This document shows, one piece after another, positions 8,518-15,721 of a stretch of DNA of 64,000 nt. Source of the DNA: Mediterranea massiliensis (GTDB lineage Bacteria; Bacteroidota; Bacteroidia; Bacteroidales; Bacteroidaceae); the NCBI GenBank assembly GCA_015060695.1, contig SUYA01000005.1, forward strand, positions 62,001 through 126,000, read 5' to 3'. The position numbers and the translations under genes were made by a program. The notes beneath the pieces were generated by a model. That model did not search any database and was not told the origin of the DNA. It saw nothing but the letters and a program-made list of their open reading frames with translations. Position 1 is the stretch's first letter; every line of letters starts with the position of its first letter.

Positions 8518-8844
8518 TTATACCAATGAGATTATTTTACGATAGCCCAAGCAGATGAGGGCAATCAACAACACCAGAATGGTTTGTGGTTCTACCTCCG
8601 GTAGGGTGGCGGTCGATATATCGGCCACTACTCCTTGCAAAGTACCCCATAGCAGGTTCCAGCCGTCAACCAGTGTAAACCATATCAGCCCGGCCATGAA
8701 ACAGAAGAGGCTCCACCAATGAGCCAAGCGTTGTTGCCGGTCGGGCAATCGGTGCATTACCCGTTGACTGAATCCGTTATCGGCTATCTCTTGCTTGTGG
8801 TCGGCAAAGAATTGTTTTAAAAGTATATCGTCTTTATTCATCAT
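8518..8844 (-). CDS. Small membrane protein, DUF5056-like, partner of the ECF sigma factor
   Basis: 108 residues from ATG 8844 (starts at 8850 or 8841 are also possible). It opens with NKDDILLKQFFADHKQEIA and NGFSQRVMHRLPDR, a pattern I associate with the DUF5056 family, and has two membrane segments (about residues 40-56, LFCFMAGLIWFTLVDGW, and 85-102, TILVLLIALICLGYR). The start overlaps the stop of the sigma factor gene, so the two are translationally coupled. The position and topology suggest an anti-sigma-like regulator held in the inner membrane, but that is inference; no zinc-binding anti-sigma motif (HxxxCxxC) is visible. Confidence 0.7.
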   Translation of the reverse strand: MMNKDDILLKQFFADHKQEIADNGFSQRVMHRLPDRQQRLAHWWSLFCFMAGLIWFTLVDGWNLLWGTLQGVVADISTATLPEVEPQTILVLLIALICLGYRKIISLV

Positions 8845-9376
8845 AACCATTTTGTCTTAAGTAAGTTGCCATTTTTTCTTTTCCCCGTTTCAGGTGGCTT
8901 TTCACCGTACCGGCGGGGAGACCGGTGATGCTTGCTATCTTGTCGATGCTTTGGTCTTCCATGTAGAAGAGGGTGATGCAGGTGCGTTCCTCTTTGCGCA
9001 GGATGGCCAATGCCCGGTAGATGTCCATCTGTTGCCCTATGTCGGCTTGCTGCACGTTGTGTCGGGCATCTATCTGTGTCGTCTCCAGGTCGTCGGTCTC
9101 TTTTCGGCTGCGAATATAGTCATAAAAAACATTGTATGCAATGCGGAAGAGCCAAGTGGAGAAGTTGGATAGGTTCTTGAACGTGGCGAGGCTGGTGTAG
9201 GCCTTGATGAAGGTCTCTTGTGCCAGGTCGTCGCTCAAGGGTGCATCGCCACACGTCTGGTGCAGGAAGAAGCGCCTGACGGGCGATTGGTATTTCTTGA
9301 CCAACTGGTCGAAGGCCCTGCTGTTTTTGAACATCACGACCTGCGCCACTAACGTTATGTCATTCAGTTGACTCAT
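8834..9376 (-). CDS. ECF-type RNA polymerase sigma factor
   Basis: 180 residues, the usual length for an ECF sigma factor. Region 2 spans about residues 18-90 (AFDQLVKKYQSPVRRFF, DLAQETFIKAYTSLATF, FSTWLFRIAYNVFYDYIRS) and region 4 about 118-172 (EERTCITLFYMEDQSIDKIA, GLPAGTVKSHLKRGKEKM), the helix-turn-helix that reads the -35 box. It lies between an upstream membrane protein (7 bases away) and a downstream DUF5056-like membrane protein (overlapping), in one operon. Such sets respond to envelope signals; which genes it controls cannot be told from this window. Confidence 0.93.
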   Translation of the reverse strand: MSQLNDITLVAQVVMFKNSRAFDQLVKKYQSPVRRFFLHQTCGDAPLSDDLAQETFIKAYTSLATFKNLSNFSTWLFRIAYNVFYDYIRSRKETDDLETTQIDARHNVQQADIGQQMDIYRALAILRKEERTCITLFYMEDQSIDKIASITGLPAGTVKSHLKRGKEKMATYLRQNGYDE

Positions 9377-9382
9377 TACTCC

Positions 9383-9982
9383 TTATTTCTTAGGGGTGGT
9401 GTAGTGAATGAGTAGTTGTCCGATGCCGGTAAACATGATTAATAGTCCGATGCTGGTCAGGGCAAATTCGTCGAAGCATGCTTGTAGGAAGATGGCCAAT
9501 CCGATGCCCAGACAGATGTTCTTGATGCCTTTGGTGCGGGTGTCTTTCTGTTGTATCTCTTCGATGTATTCCACCGGAAGGGGGTGTCCGCAGGCTATGG
9601 CTTTTTCTATCAGTCTGTATTTGGCCCGGCGGTTGCGGTAGCGGAAGTATAGCACCGCAATAACGATAAGCAGTGGCGAGCCGAATATCAGCAGGATGGT
9701 AAGGACAGCAACGATGCTTTCAGAAATGTCAATGTCGCTAAAGTCGATGCCGCTGCTATGGTAATGGGCATAGCTTTCACTCTCTTTGGCCGGTGTTTCG
9801 GTGCTATACGTAGTGATGCTCAGGGTGTCGGCTACCTGCCTACCGTTGATGACGGTGTCTTTTACTTCGATAATACGCTTGGGCGAGCCGTCGGCATAAA
9901 ACTCTCTGACCGTTCTTACTTTGGCATTCAGCCCTATGCTGAGGGTAATCAGTGCCATTAAGGTAAGGATGAATTGTTTCAT
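9383..9982 (-). CDS. Membrane protein of the sigma-factor operon (DUF6249-like)
   Basis: 199 residues. A signal peptide (about 1-20, MKQFILTLMALITLSIGLNA) precedes a periplasmic segment (about 21-85). Then come a membrane segment (about 88-112, SIVAVLTILLIFGSPLLIVIA), a basic loop (YFRYRNRRAKYRLIEKAIACG) and two more hydrophobic stretches near the end (IKNICLGIGLAIFLQACF, LTSIGLLIMFTGIGQLLI). The basic loop plus the paired C-terminal helices resembles DUF6249 proteins found next to Bacteroidota ECF sigma genes; I am moderately sure of that name. It is the first gene of a three-gene operon and may sense an envelope signal; function is unknown. Confidence 0.7.
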   Translation of the reverse strand: MKQFILTLMALITLSIGLNAKVRTVREFYADGSPKRIIEVKDTVINGRQVADTLSITTYSTETPAKESESYAHYHSSGIDFSDIDISESIVAVLTILLIFGSPLLIVIAVLYFRYRNRRAKYRLIEKAIACGHPLPVEYIEEIQQKDTRTKGIKNICLGIGLAIFLQACFDEFALTSIGLLIMFTGIGQLLIHYTTPKK

Positions 9983-10030
9983 ATTTACTTCTGTTTTTAT
10001 GGTTATTGTTTGTTTCTTTATGCGTTAGAC

Positions 10031-10054
10031 GCAACTTCCTATCCGGAAAGTTGC
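10031..10054. repeat. Inverted repeat between divergent transcription units
   Basis: GCAACTTCC...GGAAAGTTGC, nearly perfect with one bulged base, in the gap between the sigma-factor operon (minus) and the methyltransferase gene (plus). It abuts the likely -33 of the plus-strand promoter. Possible operator or 5' leader hairpin. Confidence 0.35.
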
Positions 10055-10081
10055 AAAGAGACGATATTTTTTTGATATTTG
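10051..10081 (+). promoter_or_regulatory. Probable promoter of the rRNA methyltransferase gene
   Basis: -33 TTGC at 10051, then 20 bases, then GATATTTG at 10074-10081 (one mismatch to TAnnTTTG). The ATG at 10102 would leave a leader of about 14 bases. Confidence 0.4.
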
Positions 10082-10101
10082 CCCTAAATTTTTGCAGAAA
10101 A

Positions 10102-11541
10102 ATGAATCTACCCACCGCTTTTATCCATAATATCCGTTGCTTGCTGGGCCACGAGGAGGCCGATAAACTGTTGTCTGCCTTGCAAACGGGGCAACCCATC
10201 AGTATCCGTTTGAACAATCGTTTGGAAACACTCTCTTTGCCTGCCGGGACGTTGTCGGTACCTTGGTGTGCTACGGGGTATTACCTGAACGAACGGCCTA
10301 CCTTTACTTTCGACCCTCTGTTTCATGCCGGAGGATATTATGTGCAAGAAGCCGCATCCATGTTTTTAGAACAAGCCTTGAAGCAATATGTCGATTCCCC
10401 CGTACTGATGCTCGACCTCTGTGCCGCACCCGGTGGTAAATCTACCTTGGCACGCAGCGTGTTGCCGGCGGGTAGCCTGCTGGTGGCCAACGAGGTGATG
10501 CGCAACCGTTCGCAGATATTGGCCGAGAATGTAGCGAAGTGGGGGCATCCCGATGTGGTGGTTACCAACAACGACCCTGCCGACTTTGCCCCGTTGACGC
10601 AGATGTTCGACGTCATTCTGGCCGATGTGCCCTGTTCGGGCGAAGGAATGTTTCGCAAAGACGAAGTAGCCATCCAAGAGTGGAGTCCGGAGAATGTCAA
10701 CATCTGCTGGCAACGCCAACGCCGCATTCTCTCTGACATCTGGCCCTGCCTGAAGCCCGGTGGTATCCTTATTTATAGCACCTGCACCTACAATACTCAG
10801 GAAAACGAAGAGAATGTACGTTGGATAGCCCATGAGTTGGGAGCCGAAGTACTGCCCCTATTGGTAGAAGATGGTTGGGGCATTACCGGAAATCTGTTGC
10901 CCGATGCATCCTTCCCCGTCTATCGCTTCCTGCCCCATAAAACAGCAGGCGAAGGGCTGTTCTTGGCCGTGCTGCGCAAGGAGGGTCAGTTACCCGTTAT
11001 GGAAACTGCCGTTGCCATGAAGGGAAACGCCCGTTCCCAAGTTAAGGGAAAAAGAGAGAAGGGTAAACCGTCTCAACCTACTTTTACCAAAGAACAACTC
11101 AACGAAGCCGCCTGTTGGATAGCCACCAACGGTTATGAACTATTGCCCGTGGCAGGCACGCTCACCGCCTTCCCCCGACAATGGCTGAACGAATATACAG
11201 CCTTTCAAAGTGCCCGCCTGCGCATTCTCCATGCCGGATGCCCCGTAGCCGAAGTGAAAGGCCGTGACCTTCTGCCCCAACACCCATTGGCCATGAGTAG
11301 CCTCCTCCGGCCCGATGCCTTCCATCGTATAGAAGTAAGCTACGAACAAGCCATAGCCTACCTTCGCAAGGAAGCCATCCTCTTGCCGCCCGACACACCT
11401 CGCGGCTATCTGTTACTGACCTACCGCCTTGTCCCCATTGGCTTTGTGAAGAATATAGGCAATCGTGCCAATAACCTCTATCCGCCAGAGTGGCGCATCC
11501 GTACCAGCCATCTGCCCGAAGAGATAAGACTTTTCGTCTAA
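10102..11541 (+). CDS. rRNA cytosine-C5 methyltransferase, RsmF/RsmB-NOP family
   Basis: 479 residues from ATG 10102; the 32 upstream in-frame residues lie before the predicted promoter start and were excluded. The Rossmann-fold SAM site is visible at LDLCAAPGGKS (about residue 105). Motif IV DVPCSGEGMFRK and motif VI IYSTCTYNTQENEE carry the two cysteines used by m5C RNA methyltransferases. The C-terminal part (about 330-479) is a RsmF-type extension with a PUA-like end. The enzyme methylates a cytosine in 16S rRNA in E. coli (YebU/RsmF); the exact target base here is not known. It stands alone, followed by a palindromic repeat cluster that may terminate it. Confidence 0.9.
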   Translation: MNLPTAFIHNIRCLLGHEEADKLLSALQTGQPISIRLNNRLETLSLPAGTLSVPWCATGYYLNERPTFTFDPLFHAGGYYVQEAASMFLEQALKQYVDSPVLMLDLCAAPGGKSTLARSVLPAGSLLVANEVMRNRSQILAENVAKWGHPDVVVTNNDPADFAPLTQMFDVILADVPCSGEGMFRKDEVAIQEWSPENVNICWQRQRRILSDIWPCLKPGGILIYSTCTYNTQENEENVRWIAHELGAEVLPLLVEDGWGITGNLLPDASFPVYRFLPHKTAGEGLFLAVLRKEGQLPVMETAVAMKGNARSQVKGKREKGKPSQPTFTKEQLNEAACWIATNGYELLPVAGTLTAFPRQWLNEYTAFQSARLRILHAGCPVAEVKGRDLLPQHPLAMSSLLRPDAFHRIEVSYEQAIAYLRKEAILLPPDTPRGYLLLTYRLVPIGFVKNIGNRANNLYPPEWRIRTSHLPEEIRLFV

Positions 11542-11582
11542 TCCCTCTATACTCTTTCTGCCATCATACTCCGGTTTGTGCA

Positions 11583-11670
11583 GCGCGTCACAGCCGTGAG
11601 CAAAACTGCTCACGGCTGTTAGCAATATTGCTCACCCTTGTGAGCAGAACTGCTCACAGTCGTGACGCGC
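11583..11670 (+). repeat. Three 22-bp palindromic tandem repeats inside a 9-bp outer inverted repeat
   Basis: Units starting at 11596, 11618 and 11640 share GTGAGCA-4 bases-TGCTCAC (the second has GTTAGCA), each self-complementary, at an exact 22-base period. Outer arms GCGCGTCAC (11583-11591) and GTGACGCGC (11662-11670) are perfect complements, and 17 of 20 bases pair if the arms are extended into the first and third units. The RNA could fold as a dumbbell of three hairpins. It lies 42 bases after the methyltransferase stop and may act as its terminator or as a dispersed repeat. Confidence 0.7.
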
Positions 11671-11850
11671 CCCACTTATTCTACTTGCTTGTGGTGGTAA
11701 GCCTATAAATCTTGCAAGTCAAGTAGTTGTAGCCGAGATGGTTAATATAGGTTGTCAGGCTTTATCCACAGATAAATCTACTTGCAAACTTAAATAAATA
11801 TCCATATAAAGCTATTCTTGTATATATTTCAACAAAAAAGAATCGAATAA
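11671..11850. other. Gene-free A/T-rich spacer
   Basis: No ORF, hairpin or promoter that I can support between the palindromic repeats and the promoter at 11851. The base composition becomes A/T-rich towards the right. Confidence 0.5.
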
Positions 11851-11883
11851 TTGCAAATATTAAGAATATATTTAATACATTTG
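11851..11883 (+). promoter_or_regulatory. Strong Bacteroides-type promoter of a probable RNA or long leader
   Basis: -33 TTGCAAA at 11851 and a perfect -7 TACATTTG at 11876-11883, about 22 bases apart. Predicted start near 11890. The first protein gene begins 360 bases further on, with a terminator-like structure in between. Confidence 0.6.
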
Positions 11884-11889
11884 CATTGT

Positions 11890-12203
11890 TGTTCGTTTTT
11901 ACATGCTGCAAATTAAAAATGTAAAAATCGGGCATCAAACATTATTAATTAGTTAAAAAAGCGTTTACTAAGCGTTACTATTCTTGGCATTTCTGAATCT
12001 CGCAAATTCAAATATCCTGCAAAGAAGGTGGCAACAGTGGATGCTCATGGGTATGTTGTTTCTATTGCACAACAATTCTGTAGTGTGGTGGTTATTATAC
12101 ATATCACGTGGGGGTCTCGTGTTGCTCGTTCTGGTAGGATTGGGCATGCGAGAGCCTTGAAATGCGGAATGAGTAACAAGTACAGATTCCTACGTTTTTT
12201 TTT
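11890..12203 (+). ncRNA. Probable structured RNA ending in a T-tract terminator
   Basis: A transcript from the promoter at 11851-11883 would run about 310 bases to nine Ts at 12195-12203. Its 3' end can form a long hairpin: 12107-12117 pairs with 12184-12194 (11 bp, including G-U pairs) and 12122-12131 with 12167-12176 (10 bp, two G-U pairs). The wobble pairs are G-U only if the plus strand is transcribed, which supports this direction. A 71-codon frame at 12028-12243 crosses the hairpin and has no start-site support. The class is unknown; a 6S-like RNA or a regulatory leader of the next operon are the main options. The 5' end is a guess. Confidence 0.45.
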
Positions 12204-12206
12204 GTG

Positions 12207-12236
12207 TTTGCCAAATCCGGGGAGTCTATTGGCAAA
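12207..12236 (+). promoter_or_regulatory. Small hairpin just before the 12249 gene
   Basis: TTTGCCAA (12207-12214) and TTGGCAAA (12229-12236) form a perfect 8-bp stem with a 14-base loop, ending 12 bases before the ATG at 12249. It could affect translation start; no T run follows. Confidence 0.4.
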
Positions 12237-12248
12237 TAAATAAAGGTC

Positions 12249-13418
12249 ATGAAAAAGACAGTACTGATTATTTTAGGTCTGTTACTCATTCTTACATCAT
12301 ATGCCCAAGGAGCATATAGAGTTGACGTTTCTTCGACACTGAATGCAAGAGAGTTACCCCAAGAGCATGCAAAAGTAATCACTCAGTTAAAAAATGGTGA
12401 AGTGATAGATGTTATAGAGATAACAGATGGGTGGGCAAAAATCAATTATGATAACAGGTATCTCTACATTAGCTCCAAGTATATAAAGAAGGTAGAAAGT
12501 AGTCCTGTAGAACAGGACAAGTTTTCTTATAATGGAAACTTCCTTGAAAGAATAAAGATGAAAATTCCTGATACACAATGGATGATTTATCCTATTTTAT
12601 TCTTATCTGTTATACTATGGTTGTTAAGAATTAAAAGAGATGATGAATATTTAGAAGATGGATTATATATTGCCAATCTGATTTGCTTTTTTTCGCTCTG
12701 CACATTAGAAATTCTTTATGTAATAGGTGTAAAAGGTGATGCAACTTTCTTTTGTAGCCCCGATAGTGTGGGGTGGATATGGACAATCATCAATTTTATC
12801 TTATTCTCTCTATTCGTTTATAACCAGATTCTTGTTCTATTTGATACTTTCTGCGATATGCGTGAAAATATGTATAGTAGCATAGATCTTCGGTGGGGTA
12901 TATACGCTTGGCCAATGTTGGTAATATGTGTAATTATAGGTATATTTTTTCCTATAATGATTGGAATAGGAGTAGGTGCATTCTTTATTTGTCAACTAAT
13001 TCAGGTTATATTGATATTTACCAATATCGTACCCAATGGTGGATGGGGCAACTCGTTCATGTTTCTAACAATCTATATATTGGGTAGCATATCTACTGCG
13101 ATTGTTATAGCATTGTTTATGGCAATACTTATAATAGTTCTGTTGGGATGTTTGGTGTTGAAGATTATAGGAAGTGCTTCTGCTTCGTCAAGTTCTTCAT
13201 CGTCATACGAAGAACAGGCACGCCGTGAAGAACAAGAACGTTTCGAAGAACAAGAACGAAACTCCCAAAGAGGCTCTCTCTCGTGGGATAATGAATTCAT
13301 CCATGATGGTAACGGACGAACTACCCGTATCACGGACGTAGAATCAGATGGTACTATAATAGATAGCGATGGCAATAGATGGGGAGATAATGGTTTGGCT
13401 GGATTGAGAAAAATGTAA
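12249..13418 (+). CDS. SH3-domain membrane protein of unknown function
   Basis: 389 residues. A signal sequence (about 1-20, MKKTVLIILGLLLILTSYAQ) is followed by a bacterial SH3-like domain (about 24-85) with LNARELPQEHAKVI, LKNGEVIDVIEITDGWAKI and YISSKYIK. Then come five or more membrane segments between about residues 112 and 310 (for example MIYPILFLSVILWLL, IANLICFFSLCTLEILYVIG, MLVICVIIGIFFPIMIGIG). A serine run (SASSSSSSS) and a charged EEQARREEQERFEEQE stretch lead to a C-terminal tail with DSDGNRWGDNGLAG. The SH3 part should be periplasmic. First gene of a tightly spaced four-gene set (gaps of 29, 11 and 43 bases), so probably an operon. No function is known to me. Confidence 0.75.
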   Translation: MKKTVLIILGLLLILTSYAQGAYRVDVSSTLNARELPQEHAKVITQLKNGEVIDVIEITDGWAKINYDNRYLYISSKYIKKVESSPVEQDKFSYNGNFLERIKMKIPDTQWMIYPILFLSVILWLLRIKRDDEYLEDGLYIANLICFFSLCTLEILYVIGVKGDATFFCSPDSVGWIWTIINFILFSLFVYNQILVLFDTFCDMRENMYSSIDLRWGIYAWPMLVICVIIGIFFPIMIGIGVGAFFICQLIQVILIFTNIVPNGGWGNSFMFLTIYILGSISTAIVIALFMAILIIVLLGCLVLKIIGSASASSSSSSSYEEQARREEQERFEEQERNSQRGSLSWDNEFIHDGNGRTTRITDVESDGTIIDSDGNRWGDNGLAGLRKM

Positions 13419-13447
13419 ATTATTATCAACATAATTATTATACAAAT

Positions 13448-13972
13448 ATGAAAAGAAATCTGATTACTAAATGTTTGCTGATGGCATTTGTGTGTTGCCT
13501 TTTTGCAAGTTGTGGTGCGGGCATTGATGCCGAGAAATGCGAAGAGATGATTCTTGCACATCCTTTTTTCAAGGAAGTACACGTCACTGTTACAGACAAA
13601 ATTGTTCCTGAGTGTAAAGAAGCTTATGCCGGTTGTATGAAGAACTGGTATATTACCATGAGAGGTCCCAATAAAGATGCTCATTATTACTATATGTATG
13701 GTTTTACCGCAGACAATTTAAGAGATTTGTTCATTGAGGAAAAGAAAGCTACATGCATTTTCGATTTGGTATATGCCAACGAAACCATTGCTTGCAAGTA
13801 TTTTGATGAAAGAAGAATCGGTAATAAAATGCAATGCAAGGCTTATTTCACCAAATACGAAGATGGTTGGAAACTTGATGGTATAGAAGCCGGAGAAAGA
13901 CTCTTTACCATCAATACATGGACTGGTTCAAGTGTGAGATATAACGTAAACTTCAACGCTTATAACAATTAA
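13448..13972 (+). CDS. Lipoprotein of unknown function
   Basis: 174 residues. MKRNLITKCLLMAFVCCLFASC is a lipoprotein signal with cysteine 22, followed by GAGIDAE. The mature part contains HPFFKEVHVTVTDKIVPECK, KNWYITMRGPNKDAHYYYMY and YEDGWKLDGIEAGERLFTI, with five or six further cysteines. I do not recognise the family. It lies 29 bases after the SH3 membrane protein and 11 bases before the second one, so it is almost certainly co-expressed with them and may be part of the same envelope complex (inference). Confidence 0.75.
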   Translation: MKRNLITKCLLMAFVCCLFASCGAGIDAEKCEEMILAHPFFKEVHVTVTDKIVPECKEAYAGCMKNWYITMRGPNKDAHYYYMYGFTADNLRDLFIEEKKATCIFDLVYANETIACKYFDERRIGNKMQCKAYFTKYEDGWKLDGIEAGERLFTINTWTGSSVRYNVNFNAYNN

Positions 13973-13983
13973 TTTTTAATATC

Positions 13984-15678
13984 ATGATGAATCAAGAACA
14001 ATGGCGCAAAAGTGCGCAAGGCGTATTCAATAACATTATCTTGATAATGTTGTGTAGTATTTTAGGGGGGATATTTTCAACCATTGGCAATGCACAAGAT
14101 GCCATAGGCTTTGTACAAAGTTTCTCCGGTAACGGTGACTTCGATATGGGATGGAGTGGTATGGATATTTTGGAAATCGGTTGCACCATTGCGGTTGTAG
14201 TAGGATATTTCATGTATCTATCCAATCTGTTGGTATTTGCCAAAGTACAAACCAACGAAGAAGATTCTTTGGCTGTAAGGCGCATCCGCAGCGGTCTTAT
14301 ATGGTCTATCGTAGCAATTTTAACAGATCTCATTGCCGGATGGCTGAGTTTTATTTTCTTTATTGTGGCATTTTTTGTTCTTATTGGTGGATATAGCAGA
14401 TTGAAACACTCTGTTACATTCCCTAAAAAAGCTCGCCGTGGTGCCGGTACATTATATGCTTCAATGATAGTTGAATTGGTAGGTAATATCTTAGATTTGA
14501 TACCTTTGGCAGGTGATGTACTCGAACTGATATTTAGTATCATTGCATTCTGTATGTTGTTGGCCGGTTGGGCTAAAATTAAAAATGCCGATGTAACCGA
14601 GGTTTCTACACCGGTAATGAATATATATGGTGGGGGTGCTGTGGTAAATGTTACCGTAACGCCGGAGTTGAAAGCCAAGGTAGCTACTAAGACAGACGAA
14701 GAACTGAAGGAAATTCTTCAGCATCAGAATGAATATAGCATAGCTCTTGTAGAAGCTGCCAAGATAGAAAGAGAGAATCGCATGACACCGGTGATACAAC
14801 AGCCTGTGCAAACAGAACCTGCAGAAAAAGTGCAACCTAAAGAAGTAGTGAATACAGAAAAGGTGAAGCAGGAAGAGAAAAAAATGAATCCTTCGGCAGA
14901 ATCAACTATTCCATTGTCGGACAAAATGAAGGAACTGGCGCAAAAAGTGGATAAGAAGTATGCCATTGGGGGGGTAGCAGTTATTGTTCTATGTATTATT
15001 GGTATTTCCATGTGTGGTGGTGGTAGCGGAGTAGATTTTGAAGTGCAATTGCCTGCTTGGAAAAAGTTTGTGGTAGTAGGAGATAATGTAAATCTTCGTA
15101 AGGCTCCCGATGCCAATAGTCCCAGACTTATGGAAGAGCAGGGAGAAATGGATTCTCAATTTGTTTGGGAAAACGAAATGAATACTTATGACATGCCACG
15201 TTCCCCCTTCCGTGTAAGAAACAATGTGGTCTGTCCGGTGCTTTCAGAAACGGAGGAATGGTATGAAATACGTGTGCAAATGGGTTGGGGATACGATGAC
15301 GCATTTACTGAGACTGTCTATGTAATGAAAAAGTTTTGTAAAGAGGTAGTACCCCAATCGGCAAGTAATTCCTATTTTTACAAGATACCCAAAGGCAAGT
15401 ACAAAGGTAAATACCTCTATTACGACCGAGGTGGTATGTATGCCATGCCCTCTTCAATGACATTAGGCTGGGAGATTGATGGCGGATATGTATTCCCAAG
15501 GTCTTTTAAGCATGAGTTTGCCAACGACGGAGGTTCGGAAGAGTATGATTTCAGTCAACTCACTGACGATATGTTGGAAGAATGGTTCGGTGAGAAGATA
15601 AAGAATCCTATTCAGGAATACCATCTCTATTATAATTTTCCGGGTGTTGGCCTGAATTGGTACAGCATAGCCCTATGA
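13984..15678 (+). CDS. Multi-pass membrane protein with C-terminal SH3-like domain
   Basis: 564 residues. The first 200 residues hold four hydrophobic blocks (NIILIMLCSILGGIFSTIG, IGCTIAVVVGYFMYLSNLL, IVAILTDLIAGWLSFIFFIV, LDLIPLAGDVLELIFSIIAF). A cytoplasm-like linker (about 205-325) includes VTVTPELKAKVATKTDEELK and a PVQTEPAEKVQPKE stretch. One more membrane segment (about 326-345, AIGGVAVIVLCIIGISMCGG) is followed by an SH3-like region (about 355-450) with VVVGDNVNLRKAPDANSPRL and EEWYEIRVQMGWGY. Two SH3-bearing membrane proteins in one operon suggest a shared envelope or cell-wall role; this is inference. No enzyme motif seen. Confidence 0.75.
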   Translation: MMNQEQWRKSAQGVFNNIILIMLCSILGGIFSTIGNAQDAIGFVQSFSGNGDFDMGWSGMDILEIGCTIAVVVGYFMYLSNLLVFAKVQTNEEDSLAVRRIRSGLIWSIVAILTDLIAGWLSFIFFIVAFFVLIGGYSRLKHSVTFPKKARRGAGTLYASMIVELVGNILDLIPLAGDVLELIFSIIAFCMLLAGWAKIKNADVTEVSTPVMNIYGGGAVVNVTVTPELKAKVATKTDEELKEILQHQNEYSIALVEAAKIERENRMTPVIQQPVQTEPAEKVQPKEVVNTEKVKQEEKKMNPSAESTIPLSDKMKELAQKVDKKYAIGGVAVIVLCIIGISMCGGGSGVDFEVQLPAWKKFVVVGDNVNLRKAPDANSPRLMEEQGEMDSQFVWENEMNTYDMPRSPFRVRNNVVCPVLSETEEWYEIRVQMGWGYDDAFTETVYVMKKFCKEVVPQSASNSYFYKIPKGKYKGKYLYYDRGGMYAMPSSMTLGWEIDGGYVFPRSFKHEFANDGGSEEYDFSQLTDDMLEEWFGEKIKNPIQEYHLYYNFPGVGLNWYSIAL

Positions 15679-15721
15679 AATTATTCAGGTGAATTAAAGT
15701 AATAAGTATAGAATCGTGGAT

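Noticed and set aside
11596..11657. CRISPR-like array (three 22-bp repeats)
   Set aside because: There are no spacers: the units are contiguous and each is itself a palindrome; no cas genes are near.
12028..12243. 71-codon plus-strand frame
   Set aside because: Crosses the predicted RNA hairpin and T9 tail, has no start-site support and no protein-like features. Retained only as a possible alternative to the RNA.
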